Origin: Sulfurivermis fontis
Lineage (GTDB): Bacteria; Pseudomonadota; Gammaproteobacteria; Thiohalomonadales; Thiohalomonadaceae
Length of the DNA: 64,000 nucleotides
Assembly (NCBI RefSeq): GCF_004001245.1
Contig: NZ_AP018724.1
Span: 434,001 to 498,000, forward strand
Direction of reading: 5' to 3'
Each line of letters starts with the position of its first letter. Within the stretch, counting starts at the first letter, position 1. Shown here piece after piece: positions 17,122 to 25,434 of the stretch. A program made the translations under genes and the position numbers. Under the pieces are notes generated by a model, which did no database searches, had not been told where the DNA came from, and worked only from the letters and a program-made list of their open reading frames with translations.

Positions 17122-17366
17122 GGGTTACTTTTCTTTGAACGGCCAAAGAAAAGTAACCAAAAGAAAAGCCGCCCCGATGTCTCGCCCTGCGGGTTCCCTG
17201 CGCTACTCGCCCGGGACGGGTTTCTCCGACGGCACGTCCCTGTGCCGACGGAGAAATGCGCGCCATCCATGGCGCGCCCCCTGCGGGCTGTTCCGCCCCG
17301 GGCTGCGTTGCTCGGCGAGACAAAGGGGTTTGAAAGGCAAAGACGGCTCGCCTGACGGCATCGCGC
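17122..17366 (+). repeat. Approx. 240-bp intergenic repeat, direct copy
   Basis: Starts with GGGTTACTTTTCTTTGAACG and its partner CAAAGAAAAGTAACC, followed by a CGCCCTGCGGGTTCCCTGCG block and several GC-rich hairpins (for example GCGCGCCATCCATGGCGCGC). A diverged copy lies in inverted orientation at 17498-17732. Non-coding: frames crossing it are short and mutually inconsistent. Confidence 0.75.
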
Positions 17367-17497
17367 TGTGAGGTGTGCGCTACGCGCACACAAAATGTGG
17401 GGTGCGCATTGCGCACCAATGCCGTGCCAGCCGAAGGATACGGTGCGTGGTGCGCACCCTACGGGAACCGGAGTGGTTTTGATTTTGGGTTTGTCTT

Positions 17498-17732
17498 TTG
17501 ACTTTCCGCCTTTCCCCCCGTCTGCCGCGCCGAGCATCGCAGCCCGAATCGGGGGAAGCCCGTAGGGGACATGCCAGGGATGGCATGTCCTCGCCTTCGC
17601 GCCAGGACGGCGCGTAGGCGAGCGCCGATTCGGGCGAGAAGCGCAGGGGACCCGCAGGGCGCGGCAATCGGGTCGCCTTTTCTTTCGTTAGTTTCTTTTG
17701 GCGAGACAAAAGAAAGTAACACGTCGTACGGG
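17498..17732 (-). repeat. Approx. 240-bp intergenic repeat, inverted copy
   Basis: Read on the minus strand it gives GTTACTTTCTTTTGTCTCGCC, then GCGCCCTGCGGGTCCCCTGC, CATGCCATCCCTGGCATGTC and GGGCTGCGATGCTCGGCG, in the same order as the direct copy at 17122. The two copies flank about 130 bp of GTGCGC-rich hairpins (17370-17470). Together with MITE E this fills the 1-kb gene-free stretch 16831-17858. Confidence 0.75.
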
Positions 17733-17858
17733 GGCGGAACCCCGACCCAATTAACTCGCGCAGCGCACAAAACCCTAACACCGCAAAGCTCGCCCCTGGT
17801 GAGCCCAACCCCACAATGCGCTATCCTCCCCCAAACACCGGCAACACGAGGACACGCC

Positions 17859-18215
17859 ATGCCCCGCCTGCTGACCCTGATGGCCCTGGCCCTGCTCGCC
17901 GGCGCCGCTGCCGCCGAGGACTACCTGCGCAACAAGGCGGAGGTGGAGGCGCTGCTCAGCGGTGCCACGCTGAACGGTGTCTATCTGCGCACCCAGTCGG
18001 CCTATACCCTGGAGTTCCGTGCCGACGGCACGCTGGTGGACAAGAACGGCGCCGGGGCGCGCTGGTGGGTGAATGACAGCGGGCAGTATTGCCGCGAGTG
18101 GCTGAGCGGGAGGCTGGCCGGCAATCGGGCGTGTATGGACCTGGCCGTCGAGGGGCAGCGCGTCGTCATCTATTCCAGCGGCAAGAAGGTGGCGGAAGGG
18201 GAGTTGGTCCGATGA
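17859..18215 (+). CDS. Small secreted protein of unknown function
   Basis: A 118-aa protein with a signal peptide (MPRLLTLMALALLAGAAAAEDY). The mature region of about 97 residues reads like a compact beta-rich domain (GVYLRTQSAYTLEFRADGTLV, ARWWVNDSGQYCREWLSG, VVIYSSGKKV) with two cysteines that may pair. It resembles the small periplasmic 'dehydrogenase-like' DUF domains often found as orphans, but I cannot name a family. Its stop overlaps the start of the NlpC/P60 lipoprotein (ATGA), so the two are coupled. Confidence 0.65.
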   Translation: MPRLLTLMALALLAGAAAAEDYLRNKAEVEALLSGATLNGVYLRTQSAYTLEFRADGTLVDKNGAGARWWVNDSGQYCREWLSGRLAGNRACMDLAVEGQRVVIYSSGKKVAEGELVR

Positions 18216-18685
18216 GGGCGTTGCTGTTACTGGGGATGACGCTGGGGCTCGCGGCCTGCGGTTCCCTGCATCCGCCGGCGGCGCAGCGCCCGGTGCATCA
18301 GCCTGCCCCGGCAATGAGCACGGCGCCGATGTCGCGGGCGGTGGTGGTGGCGCAGCAGATGGTGGGCAAGCCCTATCGCTATGGTGGCAACACGCCGCGT
18401 GGTTTCGACTGCAGCGGGCTGGTGCAGTACTCCTACGGCCAGGCCGGCAAGGCCGTGCCGCGCAGCACCACTGAACAGTATTCCCGTACACGCACCATCC
18501 CCTATGCCCAGCGTGCCCCCGGTGACCTGCTGTTTTTCCGCATCGACGGCAAGCCCTCCCATGTCGGCATCTATCTGGGCAATGACCGTTTCGTACATGC
18601 CCCGTCCAGCGGTAAGCAGGTGGAGTACGCCTCCCTCGCCAACGACTACTGGAGCCGGCGTCTGGTCAAGGTGGGGCGGTTCTGA
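18212..18685 (+). CDS. NlpC/P60 family lipoprotein, peptidoglycan endopeptidase
   Basis: A 157-aa lipoprotein (lipobox GLAAC, Cys about residue 16) with one NlpC/P60 domain. The catalytic Cys is in RGFDCSGLVQYSYGQ, the His in KPSHVGIYLGN, and a third polar residue follows in FVHAPSSGK. The domain is expected to cut peptide cross-links in the murein. It is of Spr/NlpC size. Translationally coupled to the upstream small secreted protein. Confidence 0.9.
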   Translation: MRALLLLGMTLGLAACGSLHPPAAQRPVHQPAPAMSTAPMSRAVVVAQQMVGKPYRYGGNTPRGFDCSGLVQYSYGQAGKAVPRSTTEQYSRTRTIPYAQRAPGDLLFFRIDGKPSHVGIYLGNDRFVHAPSSGKQVEYASLANDYWSRRLVKVGRF

Positions 18686-18813
18686 GATTCGGCCTATTCG
18701 CCGCGCCCTTGCGTGACGGTGGCATCGCCGTTTTGGTCCTGGCCGCGGTTCATCGGTCTCTGCCCCCCATGCTACACTTCGCCCTTGCCTGAGCTTACCC
18801 ACGGCCGATCCCG

Positions 18814-21800
18814 ATGAGCAGCGACACCCCCGCCCGCATCCGCGAAATCCCCTACAACTACACCTCCTTCTCCGACCGCGAGATCGTCATCCGTTTCCTC
18901 GGCGAGGAGATGTGGCAGGTGCTGAACCGCCTGCGCGCCGAGCGTGTCACCGGCCGTTCCGCCCGCATGCTGTTCGAGGTGTTGGGCGACATGTGGGTCA
19001 TCACCCGCAATCCCTTCATCCAGGATGACCTGATCGAGAACAGCAAGCGCTGGGACTCCCTGGCCCATGCCCTGCATCACCGTCTGGATCAGATCGTCGC
19101 CCGTGCCGGCGGCAACGCGCTGGCCCTGCAGTTGGCCGACGCGGCGCGCGCCGCAGTACGCGAGTTCGAGAGCTGGCTGTCCAACCAGGCCGAGCGCCGG
19201 CGCCAGGTGCAGCGCCGCCTCTCCCGCGTCACGCGCAGGGACAACATCCAGTTCGATGGCCTGGCCCGCGTGTCCCACGTCACCGATGCCTCCGACTGGC
19301 GCGTGGAGTATCCCTTCGTCGTCGTCACGCCGGACAGCGAGGGTGAGGTGGCGGCCGTCGTCAAGGCTTGCATCGAACTGGGCCTCACGGTGATACCGCG
19401 TGGCGGCGGCACCGGCTATACCGGCGGCGCGGTGCCGCTGTATGCCGACTCGGCGGTGATCAACACCGAGAAGCTGACGCGCATGGACGAGGTGGAGCTG
19501 AGGGAGCTGCCCGGCGTGGCGCACAAGGTGCCGACCCTGTTCGTCGAGGCCGGCGTGGTGACGCGGCGCGTCGCCGAGCGCGCCGAGGCGGCCGGTTATG
19601 TCTTCGCCGTCGATCCTACCTCGCAGGACGCCTCCTGCATCGGCGGCAACATCGCCATGAATGCCGGCGGCAAGAAGGCGGTGCTGTGGGGCACCACCCT
19701 GGACAACCTGGCCTGGTGGCGTATGGTGACGCCGGATGCCGACTGGATCGAGGTGGAGCGTCTCAACCACAACTTGGGCAAGATCCACGAGCAGGAATAC
19801 GCCGAGTTCCGCATCACACGTTTCGAGCCCGATGGCCGGACCCCGGTAGGCGAGGCGCAGATCCTGCGCATTCCCGGCCCCGAGCTGCGCAAGAGCGGCC
19901 TCGGCAAGGATGTCACCAACAAGTTCCTCGGCGGTCTGCCCGGCGTGCAGAAGGAGGGCTGTGACGGCCTGATCACCTCGGCGCGCTTCGTGGTGCATCG
20001 CATGCCGGCGCACATCCGCACCGTATGCCTGGAGTTCTTCGGCGCCGATCTGCGCCGGGCGGTGCCGGCCATCGTCGAGACCAAGGATTATCTGGACGGT
20101 CTGGACGGCGTGGTGCTGGCCGGCCTGGAGCATCTGGACGAGCGTTACGTGCGCGCGGTGAAGTACAGCACCAAGGCGCCGCGCAAGGAATTGCCCAAGA
20201 TGGTGTTGCTGGCGGACATCGCCGGCGATGACGAGGATGCCGTGGCCGCCGCGGCCTCGGCGGTGGTGCGCCTGGCCAATGCACGCGAGGCCGAGGGCTT
20301 CATCGCGGTGAGCCCGGAGGCACGTCACCGTTTCTGGCAGGACCGCGCCCGTACCGCCGCCATCGCCGCCCACACCAACGCCTTCAAGATCAACGAGGAT
20401 GTGGTGATCCCGCTGGAGAAACTGGGCGAGTACAGCGAGGGCATCGAGCGCATCAACATCGAGCAGTCGACGCAGAACAAGCTGCGCATGATCGATGCGG
20501 TGCTGGAGTATCTGGCCGGCGAGCTGTCGGAACTGGAGACCGCACCCGACTACGAGGCCAGTGCCGAGAATGACGCCATCGTCGCCGGCAAGAAACAGGC
20601 GGCACGCGAGCTGCTGCTGGCGGTGCAGGGGCGTTGGCAGGCGATCCTCGCCAACCTGGATGCGCCGGCCCTGGAGCACCCTGCCCTGGTGGGCAGCGAG
20701 CTGCTGCCCAAGATGCAGGCGGGGGACAGTCTGTTCAATCTGATGCAGCGGCGCGAACTGCGCATTTCCTATCGCCGCGAGGTGGAGCGGCCGCTGAAGG
20801 AGATCTTCTCCGGCCGTGACATGGCGCCGGTGCGTGAACAGCTCGATGCCATCCATGGCCGCATCCGTTCCAGCCGTCTGTTCGTCGCCACCCACATGCA
20901 CGCCGGCGACGGCAACGTGCATACCAACATCCCGGTGCACTCCAACGACTACGCCATGCTGCAGGAGGCGGAGCGGGTGGTGGAGCGCATCATGGCCCTG
21001 GCCGAATCCCTCGGCGGCGTGATCTCCGGCGAGCATGGCATCGGCATCACCAAGTTCCAGTTCCTGCATCGGGATACCGTCGAGGCCTTCGCCGGCTACA
21101 AGCAGAAGGTGGACCCGGAGGGACGCTTCAACCGCGGCAAGCTGCTGGTCGGCGCCGGCCTCGACAACGCCTACACGCCGTCGCTGCGTCTGCTGCAGCA
21201 GGAGGCACTTATCCTGGAGGCGAGCGAGCTGGACCAGCTCAACAGCATGGTCAAGGACTGCCTGCGCTGCGGCAAGTGCAAGCCGGTGTGCAACACCCAT
21301 GTGCCGCGCGCCAACCTGCTCTACTCGCCGCGCAACAAGATCCTCGCCACCGGTCTCATCATCGAGGCCTTCCTCTACGAGGAGCAGACCCGGCGCGGTA
21401 TTTCGGTGCGCCACTTCGACGAAATGAACGACGTGGCCGACCACTGCACGGTGTGCCACAAGTGCGTCAATCCCTGCCCGGTCAACATCGACTTCGGCGA
21501 CGTGTCGATCCTGATGCGCAACATCCTGCGCGCACGCGGCCAGAAGCGGCGCAGTGTCGGCACCGCCCTGTCCATGGCCTTCCTCAACGTCACCGACCCG
21601 CGCACCATCAAGCTGATGCGCACGGGACTGATCCAGTGGGGCTATGCCGCGCAACGCCTCGGCTACCGCCTGTTCAAGCGCTTCGGCCTGCTCGGCCGCG
21701 GCCGCCCGCAGGGCACCACCGGGCCGATGACGGTGCGCGCCCAGGTGGTGAATTTCGTCAGGAAGCCGATGCCGGCCAGTGTGCCGGCGCAGCCGATGCG

Positions 21801-22662
21801 TGCCCTGCTCGGGGTGGAGGACGCCAAGACCGTGCCCATCCTGCGCGACCCGCAGCGGGCCGGCGAAGATGCCGAGGCGGTGTTCTATTTCCCCGGCTGC
21901 GGATCGGAGCGCCTGTTCTCGGAAGTGGGCATGGCGACCCTGGCCATGCTCTTCCACAGCGGCGCCCAGGTGGTGCTGCCGCCCGGCTATCTGTGCTGCG
22001 GCTACCCGCAGACCTCGGCGGGCGATGCCGCGCGCGGCAAGCGTATCTCCACCGACAACCAGGTGCTGTTCCACCGCGTCGCCAATACCCTCAACTACAT
22101 GGATATCAAGACGGTGATCGTCTCCTGCGGCACCTGCATGGACCAGCTGCAGACCTACCGCTTCAGCGAGATCTTCCCCGGCTGCCGCCTGCTCGACATC
22201 CACGAGTACCTGATGGAGCAGGGCGTCAAGCTGGAAGGCGTGCCGGGACAGCGGTTCCTCTACCATGACCCCTGCCACACGCCGATGAAGCGCCACAACC
22301 CGGTGAAGGTGGCGTCGACGTTGCTCGGCCAGGAGGTGCTGTTGTCCGACCGCTGCTGCGGCGAGGCCGGCACCTTCGCCATCAGCCGTCCCGACATTGC
22401 CAGCCAGGTGCGTTTCCGCAAGCAGGAGGAACTGCTCAAGGGGGTACGCCAGCTCACTGGCAAGGAGCGGGGCAACGGCGCGGTAAAGATCCTCACCTCC
22501 TGCCCGGCCTGCCAGCAGGGTCTGTCGCGCTACCGCGACGACACCGGCGCGGAGGCGGGCTATATCGTCGTGGAACTGGTGCGCCGGCTGCATGGTGACG
22601 ACTGGCAGCAGCGTTTCATCGCTCAAGCGCAGCAGGGCGGCATCGAGCGGGTGTTGTTGTAA
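18814..22662 (+). CDS. Giant FAD-linked oxidoreductase with 4Fe-4S and CCG domains (DUF3683 family)
   Basis: A 1282-aa fusion. The N-terminal DUF3683 region is followed by an FAD-binding PCMH domain (about 150-330; [18 protein letters not shown]), an FAD-linked oxidase C domain ending around residue 790 ([32 protein letters not shown]), two 4Fe-4S motifs ([11 protein letters not shown] and [12 protein letters not shown], about 815-890), and two C-terminal CCG domains ([11 protein letters not shown]...CCGYP; DPCH...CCGEAGTF...CPACQQG). It thus joins a GlcD/D-lactate-dehydrogenase-type flavoprotein to a GlcF/heterodisulfide-reductase-type Fe-S protein in one chain. Probable role: 2-hydroxyacid oxidation feeding electrons to quinone; the substrate is unproven. 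Confidence 0.9.
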   Translation: MSSDTPARIREIPYNYTSFSDREIVIRFLGEEMWQVLNRLRAERVTGRSARMLFEVLGDMWVITRNPFIQDDLIENSKRWDSLAHALHHRLDQIVARAGGNALALQLADAARAAVREFESWLSNQAERRRQVQRRLSRVTRRDNIQFDGLARVSHVTDASDWRVEYPFVVVTPDSEGEVAAVVKACIELGLTVIPRGGGTGYTGGAVPLYADSAVINTEKLTRMDEVELRELPGVAHKVPTLFVEAGVVTRRVAERAEAAGYVFAVDPTSQDASCIGGNIAMNAGGKKAVLWGTTLDNLAWWRMVTPDADWIEVERLNHNLGKIHEQEYAEFRITRFEPDGRTPVGEAQILRIPGPELRKSGLGKDVTNKFLGGLPGVQKEGCDGLITSARFVVHRMPAHIRTVCLEFFGADLRRAVPAIVETKDYLDGLDGVVLAGLEHLDERYVRAVKYSTKAPRKELPKMVLLADIAGDDEDAVAAAASAVVRLANAREAEGFIAVSPEARHRFWQDRARTAAIAAHTNAFKINEDVVIPLEKLGEYSEGIERINIEQSTQNKLRMIDAVLEYLAGELSELETAPDYEASAENDAIVAGKKQAARELLLAVQGRWQAILANLDAPALEHPALVGSELLPKMQAGDSLFNLMQRRELRISYRREVERPLKEIFSGRDMAPVREQLDAIHGRIRSSRLFVATHMHAGDGNVHTNIPVHSNDYAMLQEAERVVERIMALAESLGGVISGEHGIGITKFQFLHRDTVEAFAGYKQKVDPEGRFNRGKLLVGAGLDNAYTPSLRLLQQEALILEASELDQLNSMVKDCLRCGKCKPVCNTHVPRANLLYSPRNKILATGLIIEAFLYEEQTRRGISVRHFDEMNDVADHCTVCHKCVNPCPVNIDFGDVSILMRNILRARGQKRRSVGTALSMAFLNVTDPRTIKLMRTGLIQWGYAAQRLGYRLFKRFGLLGRGRPQGTTGPMTVRAQVVNFVRKPMPASVPAQPMRALLGVEDAKTVPILRDPQRAGEDAEAVFYFPGCGSERLFSEVGMATLAMLFHSGAQVVLPPGYLCCGYPQTSAGDAARGKRISTDNQVLFHRVANTLNYMDIKTVIVSCGTCMDQLQTYRFSEIFPGCRLLDIHEYLMEQGVKLEGVPGQRFLYHDPCHTPMKRHNPVKVASTLLGQEVLLSDRCCGEAGTFAISRPDIASQVRFRKQEELLKGVRQLTGKERGNGAVKILTSCPACQQGLSRYRDDTGAEAGYIVVELVRRLHGDDWQQRFIAQAQQGGIERVLL

Positions 22663-22680
22663 AGGAATACGGCACGCCGC

Positions 22681-22713
22681 CCTTGTATCTTGTATCTTGT
22701 AACTTGAATCTGT
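22681..22713. repeat. Heptad-type repeat (CTTGTATCTTGTAACTTG)
   Basis: Three consecutive units CTTGTAT, CTTGTAT, CTTGTAA follow the oxidoreductase stop. One arm of the dispersed heptad family; the complementary arm is not evident here. Confidence 0.6.
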
Positions 22714-22734
22714 CTTCAATGAGGAGGAGTCCAC

Positions 22735-23247
22735 ATGAACAAGAACAAGCTGTTCGGCATCACCTTGGCAAGCGTCCTGGCCCTGGGTGCCGCCGCCCCT
22801 GCGGCCGCCGAGGACGAACCCATCGTCAACATCAAGCGCCTGTCCATGGAGATGGCCCTCAAACTGGCCCAGGCCGCCATTGCCCAGTGCCGCAAGGAAG
22901 GGATACAGATTGGTGTCACGGTAATCGATCGTGGTGGTCACCCGCAGGTGGTGCTGCGCGACGTGCTGGCACCGGACCTGACGCTGACCATCAGCCGGCA
23001 GAAGGCCTATACCGCCATGTCCTTCAACAGCCCGACCTCCGCCATGGAGAACCGCTTTACCCAGCCGTTCTCGGTGGGTAAGGTGGAGGGGCTGGTGTTC
23101 AGCGCCGGCGGCCTGCCCATCACGGCGGGCGGTATGATCCTCGGCGGCGTCGGCGTCAGCGGCGCCCCCACCGGCGAGCAGGACGAGCGCTGTGCCCGTA
23201 GCGGCCTGGAGAGCATCACCGCCGATCTGGAGATGGGCGCGTTCTGA
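22735..23247 (+). CDS. GlcG/HbpS family heme-binding protein, secreted
   Basis: A 170-aa protein with a signal peptide (MNKNKLFGITLASVLALGAA ... AAAED) and a GlcG/HbpS domain: SMEMALKLAQAAIAQCRKEG, VTVIDRGGHPQVVLRD, RQKAYTAMSF, GGLPITAGGMILGGVGVSGA. GlcG-like genes commonly adjoin glycolate/2-hydroxyacid oxidase genes, and here it directly follows the fused GlcD/GlcF-like oxidoreductase. AGGAGGAG lies upstream of ATG. Heme or cofactor binding is inferred from the family. Confidence 0.9.
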   Translation: MNKNKLFGITLASVLALGAAAPAAAEDEPIVNIKRLSMEMALKLAQAAIAQCRKEGIQIGVTVIDRGGHPQVVLRDVLAPDLTLTISRQKAYTAMSFNSPTSAMENRFTQPFSVGKVEGLVFSAGGLPITAGGMILGGVGVSGAPTGEQDERCARSGLESITADLEMGAF

Positions 23248-23259
23248 TGTCGTGGCCTG

Positions 23260-23330
23260 TAGGAGGCGGATCCTCTCGGTGAATGGCACCTGCCCAGGCG
23301 CGCCTTCGCCCACGGAGTGGGCTCCTACGG
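23260..23330. repeat. REP-like element (GTAGGAGGCGGATCC ... GGGCTCCTAC)
   Basis: Inverted arms TGTAGGAGGC (23259-23268) and GTGGGCTCCTACGG (23316-23329) around a GC-rich core: a short REP-type palindrome of the GTAGGAGC class. Non-coding. Confidence 0.6.
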
Positions 23331-23385
23331 TTTTCTCGCTAGCGGTCCAACGAGCGGCAGGTGCCGCGCAACGAAAGGAGCAGTC

Positions 23386-23589
23386 ATGTATCTCAAGCAT
23401 GCAGCCAGCGGCGATCTGGTGGAGATCCTGGATATCAACTCCCTGGTCGACCCCTACCGCAAACAGGTGGCGGGTCGCTTTCATGCCGGCGAGGAGTTGC
23501 AGGATCCGGCCAATTTCGCCAAGAACGAGTTGATGTTCCCTTCCGGCGAGGCCTTGCCGCGTTGCTGGGTCGACCCCAGCTACCGCTGA
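23386..23589 (+). CDS. 67-aa conserved small protein of unknown function
   Basis: Sequence starts MYLKHAASGDLVEILDINSL and ends [20 protein letters not shown] lies nine bases upstream. Soluble and acidic with no signal or TM segment. Very short proteins of this pattern (xLVEVLDL...GRFHAGEELQDP...PRCWxDPxYR) recur in sulfur-oxidising and other Gammaproteobacteria, as far as I recall, without assigned function. It follows the oxidoreductase/GlcG pair but is separated from it by a REP-like palindrome. Confidence 0.65.
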   Translation: MYLKHAASGDLVEILDINSLVDPYRKQVAGRFHAGEELQDPANFAKNELMFPSGEALPRCWVDPSYR

Positions 23590-23711
23590 GCTGTATTTAC
23601 TTCCCGTTGTCCTTTCCGGAGCCCGATGAGCGGGCTCCCGTTTACTTTTGCCGTTTTCTACCGTTCAACGGCGTCCCTCCTGCAACTGCAGTGACTGCCT
23701 GAGCCGGCAGG

Positions 23712-23742
23712 AAAAAAAACGGCCACCCGAAGGTGGCCGTTT
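23712..23742 (-). terminator. Intrinsic terminator of the adk fusion gene
   Basis: Read on the minus strand: 11-bp stem AAACGGCCACC / GGTGGCCGTTT with a 4-nt loop, followed by eight U residues. It lies just downstream of the adk stop codon. Confidence 0.85.
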
Positions 23743-23764
23743 TGATTTATTGTAGGAAGAAGGA

Positions 23765-24110
23765 TTACTTCTTCTTGGCCGCTGCCTTCTTCTTCGGCGC
23801 AGCCTTCTTCTTGGCTACGGCCTTCTTCTTCGGCGCAGCCTTCTTCTTGGCCGCTGCCTTCTTCTTCGGTGCAGCCTTCTTCTTGGCCGCTGCCTTCTTC
23901 TTCGGTGCAGCCTTCTTCTTGGCTACGGCCTTCTTCTTCGGCGCAGCCTTCTTCTTCGGTGCAGCCTTCTTCTTGGCTACGGCCTTCTTCTTCGGCGCAG
24001 CCTTCTTCTTGGCCGCTGCCTTCTTCTTCGGTGCAGCCTTCTTCTTGGCTACGGCCTTTTTCACAGCCTTCTTCTTGGCGGCTGCCTTCTTCTTGGGGGC
24101 GGCCTTCTTA
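23765..24110 (-). repeat. Tandem coding repeat for the KKAAPKKKAxAKKK tail
   Basis: Units of 18 nt, alternating in 36-nt pairs (plus strand GCCTTCTTCTTCGGYGCA and GCCTTCTTCTTGGCYNCK), are repeated about 18 times. All stay in frame with adk. Slippage would change tail length in multiples of six residues without a frameshift. Confidence 0.85.
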
Positions 24111-24862
24111 GCTGCCTTCTTGCGGGCCGCGGGTTTCTTGGTGGCGGCCTCGGCGGTTGCCGGTTTATTGGCCTCGTTCTGCTCTGCTTCCATGGTTTTT
24201 TCCCCCTTGTGCTTGGTTGAGGTTTTCAAGGTTCGGATAATCGCATCGAAGATCTCGTCGATCTCACCGATGCCGTTGATTGTATGGAGTTTCCCTTGCC
24301 GACGGAAGTACTCGATCAGCGGAGCGGTCTGCGCCTCGTAGACGCGCAGGCGGTTGCCGATGGTTTCCTCGTTGTCGTCGGCGCGGTGGCGCAGGTTGCC
24401 GCCGCACTTGTCGCAGCGATCCTCCAGACGGGGTGGCGAGGTATAGATGTTGTACATCTGGCCGCAGGACTCACAGGTACGGCGGCCGGTCAGACGCTGC
24501 AGCAGGATGTCGAAGTCGACATCGATGAGCAGTGCGGACTCGATAGGCATCCCCAGCTTGGCCAGCATGGCGTCCAGCGCCTCGGCCTGGGGGATGTTGC
24601 GCGGGAAGCCGTCGAGGATGAAGCCCCGCTTGGCGTCCGGCTGCGACAGGCGTTCCTCGATGATGCCGAGGACGATGTCGTCCGATACCAGCTGACCTGC
24701 TTCCATGGCCGCCTTGGCACGCTGGCCGAGGGGGGAGTTGGCGGCTACCGCCGCGCGCAGCAGATCACCGGTGGAAATTTGTGGAACGTGATATTTGTCG
24801 ACCAGCAGTTTGGCCTGTGTACCCTTGCCCGAGCCGGGCGCCCCCAACAATACGATTCTCAT
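23765..24862 (-). CDS. adk: Adenylate kinase fused to a Lys/Ala/Pro histone-H1-like tail
   Basis: Residues 1-218 are a complete adenylate kinase: P-loop GAPGSGKGTQ, GFILDGFPRN, and a zinc-type LID with four cysteines (CESCG...CDKCG). It converts AMP + ATP to 2 ADP. The frame continues past the normal end through a short linker and M224 into about 140 residues of AAPKKKAAAKKK-type repeats resembling bacterial H1-like proteins. Before M224 the DNA reads AAGGGGGAAAAAACC ATG, a plausible ribosome binding site, so the tail may also be made alone from 24193. This looks like an adk gene and a downstream histone-like gene joined by loss of a stop. The tail is encoded by near-identical 18/36-nt units prone to length change. 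Confidence 0.9.
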   Translation of the reverse strand: MRIVLLGAPGSGKGTQAKLLVDKYHVPQISTGDLLRAAVAANSPLGQRAKAAMEAGQLVSDDIVLGIIEERLSQPDAKRGFILDGFPRNIPQAEALDAMLAKLGMPIESALLIDVDFDILLQRLTGRRTCESCGQMYNIYTSPPRLEDRCDKCGGNLRHRADDNEETIGNRLRVYEAQTAPLIEYFRRQGKLHTINGIGEIDEIFDAIIRTLKTSTKHKGEKTMEAEQNEANKPATAEAATKKPAARKKAAKKAAPKKKAAAKKKAVKKAVAKKKAAPKKKAAAKKKAAPKKKAVAKKKAAPKKKAAPKKKAVAKKKAAPKKKAAAKKKAAPKKKAAAKKKAAPKKKAVAKKKAAPKKKAAAKKK

Positions 24863-25050
24863 GTATCCCTCTCTGTCAGGTGACCTAAGCGGCAGTTATA
24901 TAGGATTCTTAAGTTTTTTCCATGCCCACATACACAAAATGCATTACCTTTACAAGTAGCATGCGATTAAGCTAATCGCACTTATTATCCAAGTCAATGT
25001 ATCCGAGTGAAATTGATATAAAAAATGCGTTGTAACGGCGTTGGTGAGCG

Positions 25051-25404
25051 ATGAATTCCGTCCCTGACTTTACCGAGTCCGAACTGTGGACCGTGCGCGA
25101 CACCCTCAAGCAGCGTTACGGCCATGACGTCGAGATCGAAATGGGCGATGCCGAACTGCGGCTCGACCCCCATTCCAGCACCCTGACCCCGTGCCCCGTT
25201 GTATTCTGGCGCGACGGCGGCGGCACCAACTTCGTCATCTTCAAGGTGGGCGACCGGCGCTACCGCAGCCAGTTCTTCTACCGGGTACACCAGCAATTCG
25301 GCACCGGCATAGACGAGTTCGACAATCTGGCCGAGTGCACGGTCACCCTGCTGCAGGTGCAGGCGGACCACGAGGCGAAGCAAACGGCAAAACAAGACCG
25401 CTAA
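25051..25404 (+). CDS. Conserved hypothetical protein, 117 aa
   Basis: Soluble 117-residue protein (MNSVPDFTESELWTVRDTLK ... VQADHEAKQTAKQDR), with a central strand-rich part (CPVVFWRDGGGTNFVIFKVGDRRYRSQFFYRV). No named family recognised. It is 30 bp upstream of the PPi-dependent phosphofructokinase and on the same strand, so probably co-transcribed with it; a role in PPi/sugar-phosphate metabolism is possible but unsupported. Divergent from adk. Confidence 0.7.
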   Translation: MNSVPDFTESELWTVRDTLKQRYGHDVEIEMGDAELRLDPHSSTLTPCPVVFWRDGGGTNFVIFKVGDRRYRSQFFYRVHQQFGTGIDEFDNLAECTVTLLQVQADHEAKQTAKQDR

Positions 25405-25434
25405 TTCACTATCGAACGGGAGCAACCAAGCACC

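Noticed and set aside
16967-17371. Short open frames across MITE E and the neighbouring repeat
   Set aside because: They cross element borders and repeat copies in different frames, and none matches a transposase or other protein.
18772-23484. Very long open frame (about 1570 codons) on the minus strand
   Set aside because: Antisense to the FAD/Fe-S oxidoreductase and neighbours; it is rich in His, Gly, Val and Gln with no family motif. It is a by-product of high-GC codon bias on the true strand.
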